Source: Chloroflexota bacterium (lineage in GTDB: Bacteria; Chloroflexota; Anaerolineae; Promineifilales; Promineifilaceae). Taken from it: DNA of 42,485 nt. Made by a program: the position numbers and the translations under genes. Numbering within the stretch: position 1 is the first letter of the stretch; each line of letters starts with the position of its first letter. Below, one piece after another: positions 9,574 through 16,356 of the stretch. The notes beneath the pieces are model-generated. The model saw only the letters and a program-made list of their open reading frames with translations, did not search any database and was not told the DNA's origin. The DNA is taken from positions 18,655-61,139 of the forward strand of contig JAHDGV010000002.1 in assembly GCA_020631655.1 (NCBI GenBank). Direction: 5' to 3'.

Positions 9574-10392
9574 TTACAATCCGGCCTGCACAAACGCCTT
9601 CGCTTTTCTGAGCATATCTTTGCTCTTAACCAACGTCTCCCCAACCAAAATCGCATCAACCCCAATTGATTTCATGTGGCGCACATCATCCTCATTCTTG
9701 AGGCCGCTTTCGCCTACAACAGCGATGTGGGACGGGATTTTTTCACGCAATCGCGCTGTATTTTCAAAGTCAACTTCAAACGTTTGTAGATTGCGGTTGT
9801 TCACCCCGATAATTTTCGGCTGGGGATCAAGGGCCAGCATCCGGTCCAGCTCTTCATCTGTGTGAACTTCAACCAGCGTGCTCATACCAAGCTGGCTTGC
9901 TTTTGCCATCAGGTCGGCCAGCGTGCTGTCGGGAAGCACGGCCGCAATCAGCAAAATGCAGTCCGCCCCGGCCGCCCGTGCCTCGTGAATCTGGTACGTA
10001 TCAAAAATGAAGTCTTTGCGAATAATCGGCAGTTTGATCGATTCCCGCACGTCCCGTAGATCTTCGAGCGAGCCTTGGAAATGTCGGCCGTCGGTCAAAA
10101 CCGACACACACGAAGCACCCGCTTGCTCATATGTTTTTGCGATTTCAACGGCATCGTAATTGGGCACCATCAGCCCTTTGCTGGGTGATGCTTTCTTGCA
10201 TTCCGCAATCAGCGAGACACCCGGTTTCGTCAAAGCGGCATAAAAATCAAGGGGCGGTTCTGCCAACATCGATAGTGCTCGAACGGTTGACGGTAGCACA
10301 TCTTCTTTGATTTTGGGCAATCGTTCTCGATGATATCGCATGATTTCATCGAGAATGGTGCCGCGATCTTTTATATATTTTGGTACAGACAT
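9574..10392 (-). CDS. trpC: indole-3-glycerol phosphate synthase
   Basis: 272 residues, a normal single-domain TrpC. It closes the ring of carboxyphenylaminodeoxyribulose phosphate to give indole-3-glycerol phosphate, with release of CO2 and water, in tryptophan synthesis. A (beta/alpha)8 barrel with the family motifs: AECKKASPSKG (Glu64, Lys66), the IIRKDF lysine, GVNNRNL and VGESGL near the phosphate site. Last gene of the trp operon; no fused TrpF domain. No Shine-Dalgarno is evident before the ATG at 10392. The gap to trpD carries one copy of the GCTGA-rich palindrome. Confidence 0.95.
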   Translation of the reverse strand: MSVPKYIKDRGTILDEIMRYHRERLPKIKEDVLPSTVRALSMLAEPPLDFYAALTKPGVSLIAECKKASPSKGLMVPNYDAVEIAKTYEQAGASCVSVLTDGRHFQGSLEDLRDVRESIKLPIIRKDFIFDTYQIHEARAAGADCILLIAAVLPDSTLADLMAKASQLGMSTLVEVHTDEELDRMLALDPQPKIIGVNNRNLQTFEVDFENTARLREKIPSHIAVVGESGLKNEDDVRHMKSIGVDAILVGETLVKSKDMLRKAKAFVQAGL

Positions 10393-10399
10393 AATTTTT

Positions 10400-10503
10400 G
10401 AGCTTTATCAGCTTTATCAGCTCGTTCGCTTCGCTCACTAGTCAGCACTTTAGCCTGAGTACTGTCTAGCTGAAAGCGAAGCGTGCTGAAATGCTGATAA
10501 TGC
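10400..10503. repeat. GCTGA-rich imperfect palindrome, copy A (trpD/trpC gap)
   Basis: The left part carries repeated TCAGC units and a GTTCGCTTCGCTCAC core. The right part carries GCTGAAAGCGAAGCGTGCTGA-type sequence starting at 10469, then ATGCTGAT. Left and right arms are imperfect reverse complements. The 21 bases at 10469-10489 are identical to 14341-14361 in copy C. It fills almost the whole 114-base space. Confidence 0.6.
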
Positions 10504-10506
10504 TAA

Positions 10507-11526
10507 TTAGCTATTTGTTTTTGCTATCCAAGCATCGAGCGTGGCCAGTGCTTTGCCAGAAGTTATTGATTCACGAGCTTTAGCTAGCCCGGCCGCGAAG
10601 TCACGGGTTTGAGTTGAAAGAGCGGCCGCCGCATTGAGCAATACGATGTCTAATTTAGGACCTGTGAGTTTGCCACCCAAAATATCACGTGTGATCTGGG
10701 CATTTTCGTCTGGCTCACCGCCGATCAAATCATCAAGCGATGCATGGGGGATCCCGATTTCGGCCGGATCAAGCGTGATGTTTTCTAGCTTGCCATCTAT
10801 CAAGTGGGTTAGCTGGTTGACACCGGTTGTTGATAACTCATCGAGCCCGTCCGCTCCGTGAACGACAAAGGCTGATTCAGCCCCTAAATCACGAAGCGAA
10901 CCTGCCATTTGGTCACACAAATGTGGGGCGAAGGTCCCGATCATATAGTGTTTGGCATCGGCCGGATTTGTGAGTGGCCCCAGAATGTTGAACACAGTCC
11001 GTTGCCCCAGTTCGCGCCGTGTGCCAATTGCGTACCGCATGGCCGGATGATGTTTTACAGCAAACATAAAGCCGATACCTACATCATCGATGCATGCCCC
11101 AACTTTATCTGGCCCGATGTCCAAGTTGGCACCAAGTGCAATAAGCACGTCGGCCGAGCCACTTTTAGAGCTGGCGCCGCGATTGCCGTGTTTGGCGATT
11201 TTGTATCCATCTACTCCAGCCACAACAAAGGCCGTTGTGGTTGAAATGTTGAAGGTATGCCGGCCGTCACCGCCGGTCCCAACCACATCCATGACAATGT
11301 CATCGGTAGGCTGCGGTTTTACCGGAATGTACAGCTCGCGCATGGCGGCCGCACTGCCGCCAACTTCTTCAGTAGTTTCGCCCTTCATGCGTAATGCGGT
11401 CAGGTATCCACCAATTTGCGACTCTGTTGCCTCACCCGTCATGATGATGGTCATCGCTTCTTTGGCCTGATCAAATGATAAAGATCGGCCGTTGATTACT
11501 TCTGCAATATATGGTTTTAAAGCCAT
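10507..11526 (-). CDS. trpD: anthranilate phosphoribosyltransferase
   Basis: 339 residues, normal for TrpD. It transfers phosphoribose from PRPP to anthranilate, the second committed step of Trp synthesis. The PRPP loop GTGGDG is at 83-88 and the KHGNRG motif at 112-117, followed by SSKSGSADVL. The N-terminal helical domain and the type-III phosphoribosyltransferase core are complete. A GAGGAAAGAG ribosome-binding site precedes the ATG at 11526. The gap to trpG is only 19 bases, so co-transcription is near certain. Not fused to trpG, unlike in E. coli. Confidence 0.96.
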   Translation of the reverse strand: MALKPYIAEVINGRSLSFDQAKEAMTIIMTGEATESQIGGYLTALRMKGETTEEVGGSAAAMRELYIPVKPQPTDDIVMDVVGTGGDGRHTFNISTTTAFVVAGVDGYKIAKHGNRGASSKSGSADVLIALGANLDIGPDKVGACIDDVGIGFMFAVKHHPAMRYAIGTRRELGQRTVFNILGPLTNPADAKHYMIGTFAPHLCDQMAGSLRDLGAESAFVVHGADGLDELSTTGVNQLTHLIDGKLENITLDPAEIGIPHASLDDLIGGEPDENAQITRDILGGKLTGPKLDIVLLNAAAALSTQTRDFAAGLAKARESITSGKALATLDAWIAKTNS

Positions 11527-11545
11527 CTCTCTTTCCTCAAAAAAT

Positions 11546-12109
11546 TTAATAGTTGCCGTCTAAAAAGTTCTGCAACATCTGGTGACCACCCTCGGTCAAA
11601 ATGCTTTCAGGATGAAATTGAACACCCACAATCGGCATTTCTTTGTGACGCAACCCCATCACAATTTCATCGCCCGTGACACAGGTGACTTCTAGGCAGT
11701 CTGGAATATCTTCTACTACCAAAGAGTGATACCGAGTGGCTGTAAACGGATTTGGTAATCCGGTAAACAACCCATCCCCCTGATGATGAATTTGAGACAC
11801 CTTGCCATGCATGAGCGATGGGGCGCGTGTAACCGTGCCTCCAAACACATTCCCAATACACTGATGGCCGAGGCAAACGCCTAAAATCGGAATCTCGCCG
11901 CCCAGATCACGAATCACATCTTGCGAAACGCCTCCGTCATCAGGGTCGCCCGGGCCGGGGCTGATTAGGATGTGGTCAGGCTTGAGTTCCTTGATTTCAT
12001 CGATCGTAATTTGATCGTTGCGGAACACTTGAATATCTTGTTTTAGCTCGCCCAAATACTGGACTAGGTTGTAGGTGAACGAGTCGTAGTTATCTATTAC
12101 GAGTACCAT
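11546..12109 (-). CDS. trpG: anthranilate synthase component II (glutamine amidotransferase)
   Basis: 187 residues, a stand-alone class I glutamine amidotransferase. It releases ammonia from glutamine and channels it to TrpE for anthranilate synthesis. The nucleophile is Cys79 in GVCLGHQ, with His166 and Glu168 in VQFHPES completing the triad; the oxyanion-region PGPGDP is at 51-56. Such subunits often also serve aminodeoxychorismate synthase (PabA) in folate synthesis, which the sequence cannot exclude. Its position in the trp operon supports TrpG. The ribosome-binding site (AAGG) is weak. The 134-base upstream gap contains copy B of the palindromic repeat. Confidence 0.93.
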   Translation of the reverse strand: MVLVIDNYDSFTYNLVQYLGELKQDIQVFRNDQITIDEIKELKPDHILISPGPGDPDDGGVSQDVIRDLGGEIPILGVCLGHQCIGNVFGGTVTRAPSLMHGKVSQIHHQGDGLFTGLPNPFTATRYHSLVVEDIPDCLEVTCVTGDEIVMGLRHKEMPIVGVQFHPESILTEGGHQMLQNFLDGNY

Positions 12110-12112
12110 GAT

Positions 12113-12242
12113 TAGCCTTGTCAGCCAATCAGCTTTATCAGCTGATCAGCTAGTCGGTTAAATTTTGAAAAAGATCAGTTTTGATTATTCTGCTGATAAG
12201 CTGAAAGTGAGCAACGCGAACGAGCTGAAATGCTGATCAGCT
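12113..12242. repeat. GCTGA-rich imperfect palindrome, copy B (lipoprotein/trpG gap)
   Basis: Repeated TCAGC/GCTGA units flank an AT-rich centre. The right arm (GCTGAAAGTGAGC..ACGCGAACGAGCTGAAATGCTGAT) resembles the reverse complement of copy A's left arm. It occupies the gap between the lipoprotein gene and trpG. Confidence 0.5.
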
Positions 12243-12243
12243 T

Positions 12244-13242
12244 TTAAAACGGATCTTGCATCGCCACAACTAGGATTTGGAACAACCCAGCTTGGCCGCT
12301 TAAATTTGTAAATGAGAATGCGTAACCCGTCGTGGTGCGTGGCTGATGAAACGCACTTTCGTACAATCCAGCCCCCACATAGTTAGATGTGGTCAGCACA
12401 ATCCCATTGTCTTGTGACAAAACAACCTGCCCATCAAGCCCGCTATCTAGCGGATTGATAAAGGCGACGACCGGCTTACCCCCGTTAGATGTGGCCGAAA
12501 CGGCCGTCGATTGTTCGCTTCCAAGCTCAACCGTTTGGTTGTACACCACGTTGGGTGATGCGCTGGCCGCGTCAAACGCATACAGCCGATAACGCCCTTC
12601 GTCCCCGGCCGAAGATGTGACCACAATTGTCACGTCACCATCTTCTTTGGGAGTAAAGGCTAGCGTTTCCATCAAGCCTGCTTCATTAAAGTTGGCTTCA
12701 CGATCCGCTTTGGCCGTAATCAGTAAATCCTGCACTGACTGTTCAGATTCTTTGGCGAGTTCATTGATGTTGCCATCAAAAATCAGCAGTCCTACATCAA
12801 CGGTTGGATCGGTGCGCACGGCCGCAAAAATCGCCTGCTCTGCAACCCCTTCTACTAAATGGATGCGGAACTCGTTCGAGCCGATTTCGCCAGGAAATCC
12901 TTGGCCGATCTCCATTGGGGTCATCGCCGTTGGGGTGAGTGTGGGCAAAATGCCGGGCAAACGGGTTGGAGTCGGGGTATCTGTTGCCGCAAAGCTGACC
13001 ACAGATGTTTCTGTTGGAACGGCCGTCTCCGTCGGTGGTGCCGGGGTTTCCGTTGGCGGTGGTGGCGTGTGCGTGGGTTCTAGCGTTGCCGGTGGATTTG
13101 TGGGAGGGAGTGGAAGCGGAACCGTTGCAGCCAGCGTGGGTAATGGAGCCAGAGCCACAGAGTCTGGCTCAGTTTCACAGGCTGCGAGCAATCCGCTTAA
13201 AAATAGTGTTGTTGCAAGAATTACAAAAAACCGCTTTTTCAT
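12244..13242 (-). CDS. lipoprotein of unknown function with Thr/Pro linker and PPC-like domain
   Basis: 332 residues. The signal peptide ends in a lipobox (LLAAC, Cys22), so it should be lipid-anchored outside the cytoplasmic membrane. Residues 23-110 are a low-complexity Pro/Thr/Glu linker. Residues about 113-230 look like a beta-sandwich similar to bacterial pre-peptidase C-terminal domains (opening GFPGEIGSNEFRI, closing GRYRLYAFD); this is a resemblance, not a firm match. The last 100 residues may be a second beta domain. It sits inside the trp operon, 22 bases downstream of trpS, with a good AAAGGGAT ribosome-binding site. No link to Trp metabolism is apparent. It may be a passenger or a membrane quality sensor (speculative). 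Confidence 0.75.
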   Translation of the reverse strand: MKKRFFVILATTLFLSGLLAACETEPDSVALAPLPTLAATVPLPLPPTNPPATLEPTHTPPPPTETPAPPTETAVPTETSVVSFAATDTPTPTRLPGILPTLTPTAMTPMEIGQGFPGEIGSNEFRIHLVEGVAEQAIFAAVRTDPTVDVGLLIFDGNINELAKESEQSVQDLLITAKADREANFNEAGLMETLAFTPKEDGDVTIVVTSSAGDEGRYRLYAFDAASASPNVVYNQTVELGSEQSTAVSATSNGGKPVVAFINPLDSGLDGQVVLSQDNGIVLTTSNYVGAGLYESAFHQPRTTTGYAFSFTNLSGQAGLFQILVVAMQDPF

Positions 13243-13264
13243 ACCAATCCCTTTTTAGCTTTAA

Positions 13265-14272
13265 TTACTTTGGAACAATCAACCCCATGATCTCTTTCAT
13301 TTGATCAACTTTGGGCTGAGACACCGCTTCCGCCTGCGCCGCACCTTGGGCCAGCAACCGATCAAGCTCGGCCGGATCGTTCATTAGCTCTTTGTGCCGC
13401 TCACGAATCGGAGCCACCTCATTGATGACCGCTTCGCCAACCCGAACTTTTAGATCGCCGTAGCCGCGTGCATCCGCAAAGTCTGCTAAAACGCCTTCGT
13501 TATCTTTGCCCGTAATCGCCTGATAAATGCCGAGCAGGTTGCGCACGCCAGCCTTGGCCGGATCATCTGAAAAGACGATTTCATTGTCGGAGTCTGTGAC
13601 CGCTTTTTTGAACGAGCGCATAATTTCTTTGTCTTCGTCCAGAATGCGAACTGCGTGGCCGCGAATGTGAGCGTAGCTCTTAGACATTTTGCGTGTTGGA
13701 TCGTCAAGCCCCATCACCCGTGCCCCGGCCGTTGGAATAACCGGTTTAGGAACCACAAAGAATTCCTCTTCGTAGCGATGGTTAAATGCCTGCGCGATGT
13801 CTCGGGCTAATTCTACGTGTTGTTTCTGATCATCACCAACCGGCACTTCATCTGCATCGTAAAAAATGATGTCACCGGCCATCAAAACGGGGTAGTCAAG
13901 CAGGCCGGTTAGGATGCTTTCTTGCTTGGCCGCTTTGTCTTTAAACTGGGTCATGCGCTGTAACCATCCCAGCGGGGTGATGGTGTTTAGCAACCAGCAC
14001 CCTTCGGTGTGGGCCTTGACATGGCTTTGAATAAAGATGGTGCTTTTTTCCGGTGTCAGACCACACGCCATGAGCATTGCCGCTAAAGAGCGTGTCTGAT
14101 GACGTAGCTCTTCAGGGTCTTGTGGCACCGTTAAGCTGTGGAGATCAACAATGCAAAAGTAGTTGATCTTTTTATCCTGATCTCGAACCCAGTTTCGGGT
14201 TGCCCCTAGGTAATTTCCTAGAGTAAATTCTCCTGATGGCTGAATGCCGCTAAATACACGTTCTTTATTCAT
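13265..14272 (-). CDS. trpS: tryptophanyl-tRNA synthetase
   Basis: 335 residues from the ATG at 14272; another in-frame ATG at 14287 adds five residues, but the family normally begins directly before the VFSGIQPSGE motif. It charges tRNA-Trp in the cytoplasm. Class I signatures are present: the HIGH-like TLGN within FTLGNYLGA and the KMSKS loop (RKMSKSYAH). Length is normal. Second gene of the T-box-controlled operon, 105 bases downstream of trpE with a palindromic repeat between. Co-control with biosynthesis makes sense because uncharged tRNA-Trp is both its substrate and the T-box signal. Confidence 0.96.
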   Translation of the reverse strand: MNKERVFSGIQPSGEFTLGNYLGATRNWVRDQDKKINYFCIVDLHSLTVPQDPEELRHQTRSLAAMLMACGLTPEKSTIFIQSHVKAHTEGCWLLNTITPLGWLQRMTQFKDKAAKQESILTGLLDYPVLMAGDIIFYDADEVPVGDDQKQHVELARDIAQAFNHRYEEEFFVVPKPVIPTAGARVMGLDDPTRKMSKSYAHIRGHAVRILDEDKEIMRSFKKAVTDSDNEIVFSDDPAKAGVRNLLGIYQAITGKDNEGVLADFADARGYGDLKVRVGEAVINEVAPIRERHKELMNDPAELDRLLAQGAAQAEAVSQPKVDQMKEIMGLIVPK

Positions 14273-14377
14273 GAGCTTAATCAGCATGTCAGCTTGATCA
14301 GCATTTCAGCATAACGGCCGAACCAGCAATGGCTGATTGGGCTGAAAGCGAAGCGTGCTGATCGTGCTGATTCGCTG
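14273..14377. repeat. GCTGA-rich imperfect palindrome, copy C (trpE/trpS gap)
   Basis: TCAGCATG, TCAGCTTGATCAGC and TTTCAGC units on the left face GGCTGATTGGGCTGAAAGCG, GTGCTGATCG and TGCTGATTC on the right. The 21 bases at 14341-14361 equal 10469-10489 in copy A. A CGGCCG lies in the centre. Confidence 0.6.
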
Positions 14378-15901
14378 TCAAAAGCCTCCTTCTTCTGCTA
14401 AATCGATGGCTTTTACAACCGCCATCGCCTTGTTTATACATTCTTGGTATTCGCTGGCCGGGTCGCTGTCTGCAACCAATCCGGCCCCAGCTTGGATATA
14501 GACTTTTTCACCCTTCATCGCCATTGTGCGAATTGCAATGCAGGTGTCAGAGTTCCCATCGTAGCTGTAATAACCAACGATGCCGCCGTATAAATGGCGC
14601 CGTTGCCCTTCCAGCTCTTCAATGATTTCCATCGCCCGAACTTTGGGTGCGCCTGAAAGCGTTCCGGCCGGGAATGTGGCCCGCATCAGCGAAAACGCAT
14701 TCATTTCGGGATCGATTTTCCCCTTTACATGGCTGACGATGTGCATCACATGGCTGTATTTTTCAACCACCATCATTTCAGTCACTTTAACACTGCCATA
14801 CTCACATACCCGACCCAAGTCGTTCCGACCAAGGTCAACCAGCATCACATGCTCGGCCACTTCTTTGGGATCATTGATCAAATCATCTTCAAGCTCTTGG
14901 TCTTCAGCGTCGTTTTTGCCTCGCTTACGAGTCCCTGCAATCGGCCGCAGTTCGGCTGTTTCATCCTCAAGCATCACATGGACTTCGGGTGAAGCCCCAA
15001 CCACCTGGAAGTCCATCCCGCCAAAGTTGAGGTAGAACATGTATGGTGAGGGATTGAGCATGCGCAACGCACGATAGACCATAAACGGGTGGGCATCTGT
15101 CCGCCGTTCAAAGCGCTGGCTGAGCACCACTTGGAAGATGTCACCGGCCGCGATGTACTCTTTGGCATCGCGCACCATTTGCTCAAATTCCGCTTGGGTT
15201 TTGTTTGATGTGACCTTGCCCCGCTCACCGTTTAGGTTGACGCCCCAGCGTTTGGTAGGGATAGAGGGGAGCGGCCGGAGCAATTTTTCAGAGACCCGTT
15301 CGATCTCGCCAATCGCTTCGACATACTTTTTAGCTAACCCTTGTGGGGTACGATCACCCACCACGCGCACATTTGACAATACTTGAATCCGATGACGGAT
15401 GTGGTCAAACACAATCAGCGTGTCGGCCAGCATAAAAATCGCGTCGGGTACGTCGATGGCAGGCTCAGCGGTTTCTGGCAGATTTTCGTAGAAACGAACG
15501 GTGTCGTAGCCTAAAAAGCCAACTGCGCCACCCTGCAAGCGGGGGAGCCCCGGAATATCGGCCGGTACAAGACCATCCATCTCACGTTCTAAAACGTGCA
15601 GAATGTCTTCCCCTTCGGCCAAGTCAAACGGTTTTTCACGACGGCTGTCGGTTACAGTCCGGCCGTTGAGCGAGATGACCCCACTGGGGTTGACGCCCAA
15701 AAACGAGTATCGGCTACTGATGCCGCCGGGTGCCACTGATTCGAGCAAAAACGATGTTTCGTTTTCGTTCATCAGTTTTAGATAGACGGTGACCGGTGTC
15801 TCAAGGTCGGCCGAAAATTCTCGGTAGACTGGAACAATCGTCGCGCCATCTTTCACATATTGAGAAAATTCATCTATGTCTGGAAAATAATTTGAAGCCA
15901 T
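14378..15901 (-). CDS. trpE: anthranilate synthase component I
   Basis: 507 residues, full length. With TrpG it converts chorismate and glutamine to anthranilate, the committed step of Trp synthesis. The LLES motif (52-55) is the tryptophan feedback site, so allosteric inhibition by Trp is expected and PabB is less likely. The C-terminal chorismate-binding domain carries PIAGTRKRG and the FPAGTLSGAPK signature with RAMEIIEELE, plus the Mg-site YQECINKA region near the end. First gene of the operon; transcription is governed by the T-box leader at 15940-16316. The ribosome-binding site is weak (GGAAA). Confidence 0.97.
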   Translation of the reverse strand: MASNYFPDIDEFSQYVKDGATIVPVYREFSADLETPVTVYLKLMNENETSFLLESVAPGGISSRYSFLGVNPSGVISLNGRTVTDSRREKPFDLAEGEDILHVLEREMDGLVPADIPGLPRLQGGAVGFLGYDTVRFYENLPETAEPAIDVPDAIFMLADTLIVFDHIRHRIQVLSNVRVVGDRTPQGLAKKYVEAIGEIERVSEKLLRPLPSIPTKRWGVNLNGERGKVTSNKTQAEFEQMVRDAKEYIAAGDIFQVVLSQRFERRTDAHPFMVYRALRMLNPSPYMFYLNFGGMDFQVVGASPEVHVMLEDETAELRPIAGTRKRGKNDAEDQELEDDLINDPKEVAEHVMLVDLGRNDLGRVCEYGSVKVTEMMVVEKYSHVMHIVSHVKGKIDPEMNAFSLMRATFPAGTLSGAPKVRAMEIIEELEGQRRHLYGGIVGYYSYDGNSDTCIAIRTMAMKGEKVYIQAGAGLVADSDPASEYQECINKAMAVVKAIDLAEEGGF

Positions 15902-15939
15902 TTTTCAATTTCCGATTAAAGATTGACGAGTAACGGACA

Positions 15940-16316
15940 AAACAAAAAACGCTCTCGTCCAATCTTTTCTAAAATCTAGAAAAAAAGGGACGAGAGCGTT
16001 AAATTTCCCGCGGTACCACCCTGATTGCGTTATGGTCATTGTGTAAACAATGACCCCGCCACCTTGATTTAGTTCCAGTTTTGGCTATTGCCAAAAACTT
16101 AAACCTAGCCTGTTAACGGTGGCGGCCGGATTTGGCTACTGAATGTCGCAACACTTTTGCCAAATCAACTTCCCGATCCATTCGCTACCTGCGCTGATGT
16201 CACTCTTTCAGAAAATTGAGTCACTCTCTGGAACCCGCTTCGATAGGTACTACTTCGGTTCAACGTTGTTGGGTATTTGTTTTTTAGGTCAGGCAATTTG
16301 AAATAACTGCTCGACG
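15940..16316 (-). promoter_or_regulatory. tRNA-Trp-sensing T-box leader upstream of trpE
   Basis: The minus strand carries the invariant T-box sequence AGGGTGGTACCGCG within 16007-16022, followed by an intrinsic terminator (15948-16000). The stem I region holds GAAGTAGTACC, AGAGAGTGACTC and a specifier loop reading GCGAA-UGG-A, with UGG at 16178-16180 (Trp codon followed by a purine, as usual). Between them are strong hairpins: CCGCCACC/GGTGGCGG, GGTCATTGT/ACAATGACC and TTTTTGGC/GCCAAAA. Known mechanism: uncharged tRNA pairs with the specifier and the T-box bulge, favouring the antiterminator; charged tRNA permits termination. This would control trpE, trpS and the downstream genes. Confidence 0.93.
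15942..16000 (-). terminator. T-box expression-platform terminator
   Basis: On the minus strand AACGCTCTCGTCC (15988-16000) pairs with GGACGAGAGCGTT (15948-15960), a perfect 13-bp stem followed by TTTTTTG. The 5' arm includes CGTCCC, the part that usually pairs with the T-box in the competing antiterminator. Confidence 0.9.
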
Positions 16317-16322
16317 GCCGGA

Positions 16323-16351
16323 AGAATAGCAAAAGCTTTTCTGCTTGTCAA
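16323..16351 (-). promoter_or_regulatory. sigma70-type promoter of the trp operon
   Basis: TTGACA (16346-16351) and TATTCT (16323-16328) on the minus strand are separated by exactly 17 bases. Expected transcription start is near 16316, just before the T-box stem I. The -35 box begins 6 bases after the histidine kinase stop codon. Confidence 0.8.
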
Positions 16352-16356
16352 CAAAT

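Noticed and set aside
12617-13258. 213-codon plus-strand frame rich in Val-Gly-Val-Ser
   Set aside because: It is the antisense of the Pro/Thr linker of the lipoprotein gene; the composition is a by-product of that repeat and there is no ribosome-binding site or family match.
14273-14287. Upstream ATG for trpS at 14287
   Set aside because: It would add five residues from the repeat element; the family starts close to the ATG at 14272.
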